Shown: piece by piece, positions 54,374 to 64,000 of the stretch
Layout of the letters: each line of letters opens with the position of its first letter
Position numbering within the stretch: position 1 is the first letter of the stretch
Assembly: GCA_035772405.1 (NCBI GenBank)
Contig: JAYKKM010000350.1
Coordinates: 372,001-436,000 of the forward strand
Direction: 5' to 3'
Source: Chrysogorgia sp. JL179-B06
Taxonomy: Eukaryota; Cnidaria; Anthozoa; Scleralcyonacea; Chrysogorgiidae
DNA: 64,000 nt
Translations under genes and position numbers: made by a program
The notes under the pieces: generated by a model
What the model saw: only the letters and a program-made list of their open reading frames with translations
Told to the model about the DNA's origin: nothing
Databases searched by the model: none

Positions 54374-55851
54374 ATGAGCGACGAGGTGCATTCTGAGAGC
54401 GAGTTTTATTATCCAGAAGTTGAAAATGAAGAATACGAAAGTAATTTTTATCAGTTTCACAAAGTACAGAGCGACGACGTCTTCGAGCAGCGAAACAGCC
54501 AGGAAGTAATTGACAGTTTTATAAGAGAGCAGAAAAGCGTAAACACGGTGAAAAAAACAGCAAGCGACATGAATGCATTCAACCGGTACCTAGCTGAAAT
54601 AAACAAACAATATCTAAACATTTTGCACTTACCAGCACAGGAGCTTGACCACTCTTGTTGTCCAAATTGTTCAAAGATATCCGTAAAATAAATGGCGAAG
54701 AGTACGAACCGGGCACGATTTCAAGTTTCCAAAGGAGTATTAAGTGGTTCCTTTCCGACAACAAATCCCAGTTTAACATCCTGATAGACAAAGAGTTTAA
54801 GATGTCCCGCGAAGTTCTTGCAGCGAAACGAAGAAGTTTGGTAAACAAAGCCGGCAAGGGAAACAAGCCAAATGCTACTCACGTTCTCACGCAAGAAGAG
54901 GACAAACTGTTTGAATGCGGACAGTTTGGTATGTCTGGACCAGAAGTCCTCCAGAGAACCATGTGGTGGTTTGTGGCACTCTACTTTGGCTTCAGGGCAA
55001 GAGACGAAAGCCGTAAGTTGCGTTGGGCGTTGGGGCGATATTCAACTCCAAACCAATATTGATGGTCGCGAAATGCTCGTCTGGCTATGTGAGCGTGGCA
55101 CGAAAACACGTAGAGGTCAAGAAAACGGTCACCAAAAATCATTTCAACCGAAGATTTATGCCACCGGATCAGAAAGATGCCCTGTTGAATACTATAAAAC
55201 CTTGAAGAGCCCCATTGTCCAGTCGAAATGAATACAGCAGACGCGCCGTTTTTCCTTGCTGTCAGACATGGGAACCGCCATCAAAACAACAACATTTGGT
55301 ATATTAAATCTCCTCTGGGCAAGAATGAAATTGGCAAGTTCGTCAGCAAAGCAGCAGAAAATGCTGGTCTTCAGCGAGCCGGGGGGAAATTAAGTAACCA
55401 TTCTGTTAGAAAAAACAGTATCTCGAGGCTGTTAGACGCCAACACTCCCGAAATCTTTGTGGCCCAGCTGAGTGGACACAAGAACCTGCAAAGTCTACAG
55501 TCGTATAAATCGGCAAGCGAACAACATCAGCTTCAGATGTCCAGTATACTCAGCGGAACTCAACCATCAGCACAAAACCAACCAAGAAGAGCACTTAATC
55601 CTCTTGAAAATTTACAACCAGCGATAAGTGAGCCAGTTGATACGTCCCAGTCGGAAACCCAGCTCGGCCAGCTGCAGCCTTTCGAAGCAACACATTCATA
55701 CCAGGAAGATTCAAACAGCCAAGCAGTTTTCGCTGGTGCAAGTATAAGCAGCATCTCAGGGTGTCAATTCCAGATCTTCAATGGTCCAGTGAAGATATTC
55801 CAAGAGAAAAAGCGACGAAGACTTGTGATTGAAAGCGATGAAGAAGGCTAA
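54374..55851 (+). pseudogene. Crypton tyrosine recombinase, three frameshifts
   Basis: ATG 54374 starts an acidic N-terminus (MSDEVHSESEFYYPEVENEE), then a core-binding part (SFIREQKSVNTVKKTASDMN, EEYEPGTISSFQRSIKWFL). The catalytic domain shows the first arginine in FGFRARDESRK (about 54990-55022), H-x-x-R in NHSVRK (55396-55413), GHKN (55473-55484) and the nucleophile tyrosine in LQSYKSAS (codon 55504-55506). A serine/glutamine-rich tail ends KRRRLVIESDEEG at a TAA. Such enzymes cut and rejoin DNA through a 3'-phosphotyrosine. Single-base shifts near 54648, 55025 and 55220 (with a TGA) break it; all catalytic residues survive. Confidence 0.82.
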
Positions 55852-56198
55852 GTTTTGTTGACACTTTGATCGAACAGCCATAATATATTTTTCAAATAAC
55901 TTTGAGTTTTATACGAATGTTTTAAGCCAGTTACGACAATAAGCTTTCTTGATTTGTTAATCTTTTCTTTCATCGTTATTTAAATTTAATCTTGCGATTA
56001 TATTTCCCAGATAAAGATATTTAAAACAAACTTGACTTGTTTGCTTGTTTCCGTGTGTGTTTTGTTGAATTCGCCACGCCGCCTCAAGCACAAATATAAT
56101 TGTCGCATTACTCGCATATTCAGTCGCGTGACCATGGCGCGTAAACTAATTATCCATCGATATTAATTTTTGCACTGATTTATGCCATATAATAAACA

Positions 56199-56342
56199 AC
56201 TTACTAACCTCGTTTGTTCGGTCTGTACGGTAAAATATCAAACCTCGGTTTTGCTGTATTGACCTCGCTATCGCTCAGTCAATACAGAAAAACCTCGGTT
56301 TGATATTTTACCATACAGACCTCACTCTCAGTTAGTAAGTAG
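56199..56342. repeat. Large hairpin downstream of the Crypton
   Basis: ACTTACTAAC...GGTCTGTACGGTAAAATATCAAACC...TGTATTGAC (left) pairs with the inverse on the right around a loop CTCGCTATCGCT. Arms are about 65 bases with few mismatches. It may be the element terminus, as a similar hairpin ends the element at 43560. Confidence 0.8.
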
Positions 56343-56466
56343 TTATTAAAGGACAGAAGACTTTCCTTGTTGACATGCCGAACATGGTAGATATGGAATG
56401 AATTTTTCTTATCAAAAGCTCCTTGTAAATAAATTTCTTTATGGATTCACTCTTTTAATCTTATTC

Positions 56467-56615
56467 AGGACAGGAAAAAGTTGTCTTGTCGTTGCAACTA
56501 AATTTTTCTTTTGGTCCAATGGTAGGCAAGCTAATGTAATTATAATATATTGCTCTCGGGCAAGTAAAAGTTACAATGGGGCAAGTACTGGTAACTGGAG
56601 TACACTTTTTCCTGT
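56467..56615. repeat. Small inverted repeat, possible MITE
   Basis: AGGACAGGAAAAAG and its inverse CTTTTTCCTGTCCT lie about 115 bases apart. No target duplication was fixed. Confidence 0.4.
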
Positions 56616-56816
56616 CCTGTTTCTCTTGTTTATATAATGTGGCTAACTAGATTTTATAGGATTGTAGCTTTTATCTAATAGCATAACAATAATAGGTTAT
56701 ATACTCAATCTATAAATATATTATTTGATATTAATTATAATAATATTGTCCTCCATTTATGAATGATAATATTTAAAACAAAATTTAAATTTATAAAGGC
56801 CAAAAATATTTTTGAG

Positions 56817-57230
56817 AAACTATAGTTTTATTCAGAACTATAATTTTATTTCCAAAAACTATAGTTTTTAGGAGGAAAACTATTTATGGAAACTATAGTT
56901 ATTGTGCAGAACTATAGCTTGTGTGATGAACTCTATTAGTTTCTATTCATAAACTATAGTTTTCATCACCATAGTTTTAGAAACTATAGTTTTTATCTAA
57001 TAAACTATAGTTTTTATTCAGAACTATAATTATAAGTTTTATTTCCAAAAACTATAGTTTTTAGGAGGAAAACTATTTATGGAAACTATAGTTTTTATCC
57101 AATCATCCATATTTTTAGGATAAAAACTATTCTTGAAAACTATAGTTTTTATTAAACAGAACTATAGTTTTTATTTTCAAACTATAGTTTTTAGTGAAAA
57201 ACTATAGTTTTTTAGTGGAAAACTATATTT
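56817..57230. repeat. CTATAG palindrome cluster 2
   Basis: About fifteen AAACTATAGTTTTTA-like units occur in about 410 bases. A longer block (from TTTATTTCCAAAAACTATAG to CTATTTATGGAAACTATAG) is present twice, at 56845 and 57030, showing internal duplication. It abuts integrase-core copy C. Confidence 0.85.
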
Positions 57231-57254
57231 TTGTAAGGGATTAATATGCACACC

Positions 57255-57600
57255 ACCCAGTAAAATCTCATACCATCTACATGCCAACAAAAGTTAGGGC
57301 CAAAGGAAATATATCTTCTCCTTGCCAACGTTCTACTTCTTCTCTGCACTGTAGCTTCTGGATCCAGTTCAAAGAAATACAGCAACTCTTTGTCAAGGAA
57401 CAAAGATATGATGATTTAATCTGAGTGCATGTCATACAGCCCTATATCCTCTAAGCTTTCCCATTCCAGTAATTTCTCTTTGCACAATTTCCTTTAGCTA
57501 TTGATCATCAATCTCTACTCCTCGTCTTCGAATACCATAATCACGCAGCTGCCGCTTCAAGGTAGCTAAGCTCAGTTTCATGTCATGATGATTGAGTAAG
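57255..57600 (-). pseudogene. Integrase-core family gene, copy C
   Basis: The minus strand from 57590 reads MKLSLATLKRQLRDYGIRRR, GVEIDDQ, a stop, then LKEIVQREITGMGKLRGYRA and, after a further stop and gap, FELDPEATVQRRSRTLARRR and YISFGPNFCWHVDG. This parallels copy B residue for residue (TLKRRL.DFGL, DPEGVQLRQRR, GPNLCWHVDG) and, as there, the coding end is followed directly by GT (GTATGA). Stops at two places show it is dead. The catalytic exon after WHVDG is not seen downstream, where the CTATAG cluster begins. Confidence 0.7.
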
Positions 57601-57652
57601 ACCATGACTTGATTTTCATACCCAAGGTAGAAGTTCCATTTCTAAAAAGAAA

Positions 57653-57800
57653 ATGGCGGTAATTGTCCTGGGTACGATATTTGCGTTTTGCTTGGTTTGT
57701 TGTTTTGTTTGCATTTTGCTTTATTTTGTTTACGTTTTCTTTTTTGTTTGTTTGCGTTTTGCTTTATTTCGTTTGCGTTTGTGCCTTCTGGGCCACCGTA
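57653..57800 (+). repeat. Pyrimidine-rich leader repeat ending CTTCTGGGCCACCGTA
   Basis: Repeats of TTTGYGTTTTGCTTTATTTYG lead into GTGCCTTCTGGGCCACCGTA. The same arrangement lies inverted at 40180-40260, where it encodes the region before the 2A motif. Here no 2A motif follows, as the sequence diverges after CCGTA. Confidence 0.65.
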
Positions 57801-57889
57801 AAAATAGCATCACCTTCTTAACATCAACGTTATATTCCAAAAGCTACTTTCGGGACAAGACGCAATTTCTCTCGTTTTGAGAAAACTAT

Positions 57890-58730
57890 TGTACCCACCA
57901 ATTCTGGCTCGGTATTGGTCATTCGTCACTCCCATTTCGCACTATTTGTACTGTACTGTTTTGTTAATGTAAGTTTGTGGTGTATTAAAAGCACTTGTTC
58001 GTTAATAACTTCAGTCAGAGTATTTTGAATACGAGTATACAATGTATAATGTCTTTGTTTCGTTTTTTAACGAGCACAATGGCTTCGTTTTGCTTTTTAT
58101 TTTCTTGGTTTGTTTGAGTTTGATATTTGATCAGACGTGAGGTTATTAACCACCAGAAGTCTGAGCGGAGTTGTTGATCAGCGCAAACACGCGGGCTCCT
58201 GTGAACCTAAAAACAGAAAGAAATCCATGTTTTGACATGTCAAAGTCAAAGATTTGAAATAAAGCGAATATATTCGGTTATTAGGTAAATTATAAAGATA
58301 ACTGTGGCAAAAGTACACAAGCATCAATGAGAAGGCAGTGGCGAGCTCCGAGACTAGGGCAGTAGTTTATAAATAGTCAAAATTATGTATGAATGGTATT
58401 GAAATTGATACTCATGTTCAAATTGACGTACCTTATTGAAAAGCAAGGGAATGTTCCCTCAAAATAGGCGAAATTTACAGAAGACGTCGCTTAATATCAA
58501 GGAGTTTCACTGAAACGAGGTTTTAGTTTCATGAGAATAATACTGGGCATGGCGTACCATTCCATATCTCGTGGGTCACCTTCGGTGCTCTACGAGATAT
58601 AAATTTGTATATGAATAAAACCCTCTGACTTGTACCCATTTTTTCAACATGCACAACGCCTGCGTTGTAGGCTAGTCTCGACGACGAAACCCAGATATAC
58701 AGGTGCAACCCGGACGATGACATAGCGCTA
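57890..58730. other. Spacer without supported genes
   Basis: TGATATTTGATCAGACGTG... and other AT-rich sequence; I recognise nothing coding. Confidence 0.4.
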
Positions 58731-58734
58731 CAAT

Positions 58735-61112
58735 TGCTTACGCAAACGTAGACGCAAAAAGATTGTTTGGGGGAAGTCGCACCTGAAAGAAGTCAATCGA
58801 CAATATGTGTTCGTCCAAAAACCCAAGCATCTTGCATATGACAAAGAAAAAAGTTATTTTGGATATTTTAAAAGGAAAAAGGATATTTAACTTTTCCTTA
58901 ACTAAGTTTGATGAAGAGTTGAAGGAACGCACACCTCTTTTAAGAAGTGTCTTGTTGACCACTTATGCAAAACGAAGATCACAAGATCTGACCTCTATTG
59001 GATGCCAGCCATCTGTATGGCCACTGCTGTTTGCTTGAAGAACATATCTCCCTATATGACAGTTATACAACTATTGAACACCATATTTATACAGCATTCA
59101 GGTTTAATGGTAAGTAAACTGTTGAAAATATTTTCATATGCATTTATATGCTATAGACAACTACTGTATGGTAATACCACTATATATTACAGTATATATT
59201 TTACCACATATCAATTTACCTGAAAGTATGTTTTGACATTTCTTTCAGGCAACGTTGTGTGACTACATAAATCTATCGACTTGCAGTTTCACATACATAT
59301 TTGTATAAGAAACTGGATGAGTTTGAGGAAAATCACAATGGAGCAATTCTGGCAAAATTACCAATGCATTGGAAAGGATGGAAAAGGGTATATATACTCA
59401 ACATGGTACCACAACACAAGCTACTCTTATTGAAACAGACAAAGCTAGGATAAAGATTGTGTTTGACAATTTTGATCATAAGCACGTACATCATATGACA
59501 GAAACTCACTAGAATGTTGACACCTATTGCATCAGTCATGAGTGTAGAGAACAGGGTATCATGCAACCATTTGTCCATGGAAACACCAGCAAGAATTAGT
59601 CTCCTTAGCATCGACAATGGAAAATTCATTCCAAATGAAATTGAACATGTTCTCCAAAGGGAAAATTATGGAAGTCTAGTGTCAAGGATGGTAGTTGAGA
59701 AAATAGCATGCTTGAATGTTTTTAGACAATGTGCTTCAAATCATAAGTCGTCATTACAGATTGGCAATGATGCAAAACAGATGCAAACAGTAAGTAAATA
59801 AATGTGTATTTTAATATATATTTTTATTTATTTATATATTTATATTTATATTAAGGGATACAACGTGTGTAGTGATGGTGAAAACACGATATACAGGACA
59901 AGTGAGGGGCTGGTTGGAGATCAATTGTCTGTTGAGTGAGAAATGAATCACCTTCAAATTGCCAATGGCTCACACCACAGGACAGAAAGGAAGGTCTTAA
60001 CTTGCAAATAGCAGATTTTCATACTCAAATGAAATTCCTACAGGTAAATGTGTTGCAACATACATTTATCTTTTTTTTCCATTCACACAAAAAAGTTAAA
60101 ATGGGTCTGTAAAATGTGTTGATCAACATATTCAATTCGATTGAACAAGGTTTACCATTATTTTGTATTCTTTTTAGGTTGCTTTTGACTATTTCTATCG
60201 CCCAGTGGACAAATGTACCTTGTTTACAGATAGGAATCTTATCAATAGACTAAACATAGTTGAAGTGGTCAAGAAGAATTTTAATGCATGTAAGCAATTT
60301 TTCAATCTGTAGATTGAAGCATAGAAGTTGCAGTTACTCCCGATGTCCTGGCATCCAGTCTATGGACGAAACACTTCGAGAATCAGTCCTACCGATATCC
60401 TTGAAAGATGCATAGCAGGAGACAAGGAAGACTTTCTTGAAAGATGTCTTTTAAAATAGTGGACAAATTTATTTTGGAAGAAGAGAAAATGAATGCTCAT
60501 AAGTGAATTAGAGAAAGAAACAAATGGAGGAATGCTACCAACTGGATTTTCCCTTGCAGTTATCCAGGATGCCAAAAGTCCTTTGAACGTGATGGCAAAA
60601 GTAGAGAAGTGCATGAAAGAACTCATCAATTTGGAGAGAGCTCAATCAACCCTTATTGCCAAAACCCAGGGAGATGACATGTTAACTATCAGCATGCTCA
60701 CGTTGAGTATGGGATGTTGTATAAGAATTTATCTGATGCAATATCTGAGCGTGGTGCCCAACGCATCATTCGATGTTGGAAATACTTTTTGATGTTTTTA
60801 AAGGCAGTGGTCAAAGAAACACGAAGTATGCAATAGAAGGCCTCACTTTCATGTGCCAAATGTCTTTTTCTCCCAGAGATGCCCATAGAGTCAGTAAAAG
60901 GCAAGTATGGAATGGGAGGAAACATACGCCTTGATCTTGCTTTGGAGCATTACAAAAGGTTTTTGAAGCAAGTCGTTAATCAAATGGGGCCAAATGCTTC
61001 AAATGAAAAGGCAGTGAACGGGTTTTCAAAGGCAATTGGAGTAACCAAACAGCTAATGGACAATTTCGACCTTGACTGTAAAATGTGTTTAGTCAGGCAG
61101 ATAGATGTATAA
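58735..61112 (+). pseudogene. DUF6589-type protein gene, multi-exon remnant
   Basis: An early exon reads FDEELKERTPLLRSVLLTTY, KRRSQDLTSIGC and, after a shift near 58995, MPAICMATAVCLKNISPYMT with LNTIFIQHSGLM ending at a GTAAGT donor (59109). Later pieces are HTYLYKKLDEFEENHNGAIL near 59290, a degraded GDQLSVE motif near 59920 (GDQLTVE is typical), DYFYRPVDKCTLFTDRNLIN (60186-60250), EYGMLYKNLSDAISERGAQR near 60700 and SFSPRDAHRV followed by GGNIRLDLALEHYKRFLKQV, GPNASNEKAVNGFSKAIGVT (60860-61060). This order fits DUF6589 proteins of fungi and cnidarians, whose function is unknown. Several introns and many frame breaks are present. Confidence 0.6.
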
Positions 61113-61850
61113 ATACTTATAGTAACATGGGACAATTCAATTTTGCCAGAACTATGGATTGAAAACTAATTAACATGTTCATATTACTTGTGGTCCTCAG
61201 CCAACATCGTTTTTCTAGGCCGATCTGTCTCTGTCATTGTGAATCAAAATGACGGTGTAAACAGGAATTTCCCCACGATTTTTTGTCAACATAGCCAACA
61301 TTCAAATTAGCCATACTTAATGAACGCTTAACTACCGGCGACCAAATACTATTTATTTGGAATAAATCATTTTATCTTGATTATATGGAGTGTTTTCTTC
61401 TCTTTGTGTATTTATTTTTATGTTGATTTGAAGCAATTTATGTATGTTTTGGTTTTGCATATTACCACGTGTACCCAACCTCTAGGGTATATAGCACATC
61501 ATTAAATATAATGGTTATATATCTTACCTGCATCTTGCAATGAACTGTATGCAATAGTTGCCTCACAGAAACTGGTAACGAGAAGTAGACTAGTACATGA
61601 TACCAAAGCAATACTGAATATAAGAGTAACTGGCCAACATTATCACTGACTGGACCAGTTGATTTGAACATTTCGCCTATTGCCAGTCCGAATCATGTTT
61701 ACTCCAGGTAGACACTTTCTATCCAAGAAAGAACATTTAATTACTTGGGCTACTGTGGTAGCCGAGTCTTAAATGCAGCTTCATTTCTGTGTTCGTCGTC
61801 GTTTTCCCGTCGAGATTGTAATTATTGCGCAATTTTGCGTGGTCGTTATG
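61113..61850. other. Spacer without supported genes
   Basis: I see no coding region or named repeat here. Confidence 0.4.
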
Positions 61851-61852
61851 GC

Positions 61853-62175
61853 GAGTTAAAGTTTCGGACTTTCCTTTTATTGTCCATGAATTGCAGTCTG
61901 AAAAGCATTTACGAGACCTGTAAACCTGCAAACTAATGCAAAGAGTCTCTCCAGGATAACTGGTTGAGAGAAATACAGATGAGAGATTAAAGAAAGAACT
62001 TGCAGAACTGTGGACAAAACGTCAACATGACAACATATATTCGTTGCAAGGCAATGCAAGGGAATATTTGAAGTGAGTTCGAACTTTCGCTTTATTGGCA
62101 ATGAATCGCAGTTGCAAAAGTTTACCGAGACCTGTAAACGTGCAAACCATTGCAAAGATTCTCTCCAAGATGAGA
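61853..62175. repeat. Diverged tandem duplication, unit about 225 bp
   Basis: AATTGCAGTCTGAAAAGCAT to CTCTCCAGGAT (61887-61956) and AATCGCAGTTGCAAAAGTTT to CTCTCCAAGAT (62104-62172) share GAGACCTGTAAAC and TGCAAA(C/G) blocks. Both copies include the preceding CTTT-A-TTG segment. Confidence 0.65.
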
Positions 62176-62185
62176 GATCAATCAT

Positions 62186-63320
62186 GAAGATGGAATGGAC
62201 AGCCGAAGGACAGGGAATATTATATTATACTGTGTTGACATTTATCCCGTGAAACTCTGTAAAACTGTGTATTTTTGTCCGATTTAAATCAATTCTATAT
62301 CGAAATGATCACTTGAATATGGCGAATCGAACGATGTAGGTTTTGTGTATTTAAAATGAGAAGATCAGATGTTATGAGAAAATGTGTAAGCGATTAAAGC
62401 GAGACTTGTCTTTAAAATCAAAGGACATGGCTTCAAGATCTATTGGTCGTTTACCCAATGATTTAATGCTTTTATTTCCGTTAAACCGATGTAATTTCGT
62501 AACAGATATGTTTCGTATACCTTGCCGTTGATTTTTATATAAATTTTGACACACGAAGACCTTCAATTGAACAGATTAGAAAAAATAGCATTGCCATGTT
62601 TAGTGTTTACATTAAATTTCGTCTTCGTGTCAGGCGTTCTGCAATGTAAACGCCTGATTTTTCTTCATCCTCATTTCTAGCCCAACTTGTTTCTAAAAGT
62701 TTCCCACTTTAAACCAGCGCTGCACAATGCCTTTAGTGCCTGATTACAGAAATCAATGCACTGTGATTGTAACAATGCCATTATCTGTGAATTCGTACAT
62801 CTCTTTTATAAAGAATTTTCATGTGGAGTTGTTAAAGAAGACTATAAATAGCAAAAATGGTCTGAATATATCGAACATAAACAGTGTGACTGTGCCCCTG
62901 GTACACAAAGGTTTTTCTATTGTTTACTGTCAGTCTCAAGGGAATCGGGAACAACCAGCTCATTACATGAAACAATACACAAACCCAGGAAATGTAAGGG
63001 GCTGTGTCTTTAGATAAAGAATGAACATGTTCTGTTGCCATGGCAATTACAAATCATCTGATGCATGTCATAAATAAATCATTATCCTGGTCCAAATATC
63101 CAATGAAAAATGAAAATTGTAAACACCATCAAAACAGTTTTGCATCTCAAAACAAGTTTTAAAAAATAAAAATTGTGAACACTATCAAAACAGTATATAA
63201 ATAGCAACTGAAATTAACTAGAATATATGTACACAAAATGTCACAATACTATGGCGTGCCAAGATGGACAATATTACTTGACGTCCATTTATATAATGTA
63301 TATTTCAAATATGTAATTTC
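62186..63320. other. Spacer with one unmatched ORF
   Basis: A 96-residue plus frame at 62727-63017 (MPLVPDYRNQCTVIVTMPLS) has no recognisable family. AAAATTGTRAACAC-type units repeat at 63113 and 63169. Confidence 0.35.
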
Positions 63321-63324
63321 AAAT

Positions 63325-63525
63325 CTATTTTTGTAAGCCGAAATTGCCATATATAAAACGAAACAGAAGTATATACAACGAAACAGAAATATATAAATCG
63401 AAACAACCATATATAAAACGACATTAGTATATATATAAAACGAAATATTCCCAAATATATGAAACGAATATTCCCAAATATTTGAAACGAAATTCGTCAA
63501 ATATATAAAACGACATTTGACTAAA
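63325..63525. repeat. Tandem repeat of ATATATAAAACGAAA units
   Basis: Eight or more units of about 18-26 bases, such as CATATATAAAACGAAACAG and CAAATATATGAAACGAAT, form the upstream flank of the gene at the right edge. Confidence 0.8.
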
Positions 63526-63571
63526 ATAATACGACCTTTTTGGCAGAGAAAGAGTGATACAATGGAAGTAA

Positions 63572-64000
63572 ATGTCGCGCCAAGAAAACATGGCGGAACT
63601 AGAAGAACTAGCCTCAAGAGAAGATGTTATCGAATATTTAAGACATGGTTTTAACCTTTATGAAGAACTGGTGCGTAATTCATGTACTGACGATGCTGCT
63701 GTGGCTGAGTTAGTAGTTATTAGATGTGAGGAATTCGTTTGCGGTTTATCTTTGTTCTACCATGCTGTGCCATGGCCGGAGGACGTTTGTCTTATTTTTC
63801 AAGAAGTCATTGGGGAATTTCAAGAACGTATTTCGAGACTTATTGAGCGATTTAACTTCTAGGATGATAATGACGACTGTAACTATGCTTGCCCGCTTGA
63901 AGAGAACGTTAGAAGACGTGCAGGTCGACCTCGATTTCTCATCCCAAAACAGCAACTTGAAGGTTTACATTCACTGCATTTTTCATGGCAAAAGATAGCC
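63572..64000 (+). pseudogene. Integrase-core family gene, 5' exon, copy D (runs off the window)
   Basis: ATG 63572 (a second ATG at 63590) starts MAELEELASREDVIEYLRHG, FNLYEELVRNSCTDD, AAVAELVVIRCEEFVCGLSL and FQERISRLIERFNF. A single TAG at 63860-63862 follows, and the same frame then runs open to the window end with DDNDDCNYACPLEENVRRRA, GRPRFLIPKQQLEGLHSLHF and SWQKIA, the start of the family's helix-turn-helix. Copies A-C cover later parts. The protein family ends in an integrase-like core and is host-gene-like in many invertebrates. With one stop the copy may be a recent pseudogene, or the TAG may be an assembly error. Confidence 0.7.

Larger units (their letters stand above)
54226..56342 (+). 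mobile_element. Crypton DNA element (approximate limits)
   Basis: The tyrosine-recombinase gene at 54374-55851 is preceded by a TCGCGCAATTTGATTGG motif (with an inverted CCAAT box) and a small hairpin (CCCGTATTGGCC...GGGCAATACGG, 54268-54292), and followed by a large hairpin at 56199-56342. Cryptons have no inverted termini or target duplications of fixed type, so exact ends cannot be set. The size, about 2.1 kb, fits a single-gene Crypton. Confidence 0.55.

Noticed and set aside
63249..63617. A membrane protein on the minus strand
   Set aside because: Its tyrosine- and phenylalanine-rich sequence comes from the ATATATAAAACGAAA tandem repeat.

Overview
The window is animal (eukaryotic) genomic DNA. 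It is AT-rich and dense with decayed mobile elements, has spliceosomal donor and acceptor sites, and has no bacterial-style operons. The family mix suggests an early-branching marine invertebrate, most likely an anthozoan cnidarian (inference, about 0.6): G2E3-like HECT genes, integrase-core host-like genes, DUF6589 proteins, a Crypton tyrosine recombinase, FLYWCH/MULE, hAT/ZMYM and ZNF862-like transposases, CR1- and R2-type LINEs, and a 2A StopGo leader. I saw no fully intact gene; almost every coding region carries frameshifts, stops or insertions.

Layout, 0-12 kb: Gypsy (minus) and BEL/Pao (plus) pol remnants; pieces of a G2E3-like gene; a tRNA-Ala-derived SINE; a 3.8-kb hAT element (5598-9417) with one frameshift in its transposase; a short LTR, primer site and gag remnant on the minus strand; and two minus-strand fragments of an integrase-core family. 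12-25 kb: a CR1/Jockey-like LINE on minus broken by other LINE pieces; a Myb/SANT-like gene remnant; and an R2-type LINE with restriction-like endonuclease, split by a Gypsy element (21338-24003) that still has both LTRs and a GTACT target duplication.

25-35 kb: a Mutator-like element with a FLYWCH remnant and 9-bp target duplication sits inside an older foldback element. Then come a two-exon hAT start, a coiled-coil ORF, a 340-bp near-perfect palindrome, a second SINE copy and small hairpin elements. 35-48 kb: a coral-type unnamed protein is split by a 3.4-kb terminal-inverted-repeat element carrying a protein with FEN/PIN-like acidic motifs. This is followed by a 2A-leader fragment on minus and a G2E3-like HECT gene spread over about 8 kb on plus and invaded by a LINE tail, a hairpin-ended element, a ZNF862-like hAT (itself hit by a TTAA element) and a hairpin-rich MITE.

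48-64 kb: CTATAG palindrome clusters, a spliced coiled-coil/BEN-like gene on minus with a minisatellite exon, a Penelope-like inverted pair, a CACTA-like fragment, a Crypton with a downstream hairpin, another integrase-core copy, a DUF6589 gene remnant, and at the right edge the 5' end of a further integrase-core gene running out of the window.

The genes do not form a pathway. The window is best read as layered transposition: several insertions interrupt a recognisable older reading frame, so relative ages can be ordered. The many single-base frameshifts could be decay or uncorrected sequencing indels.
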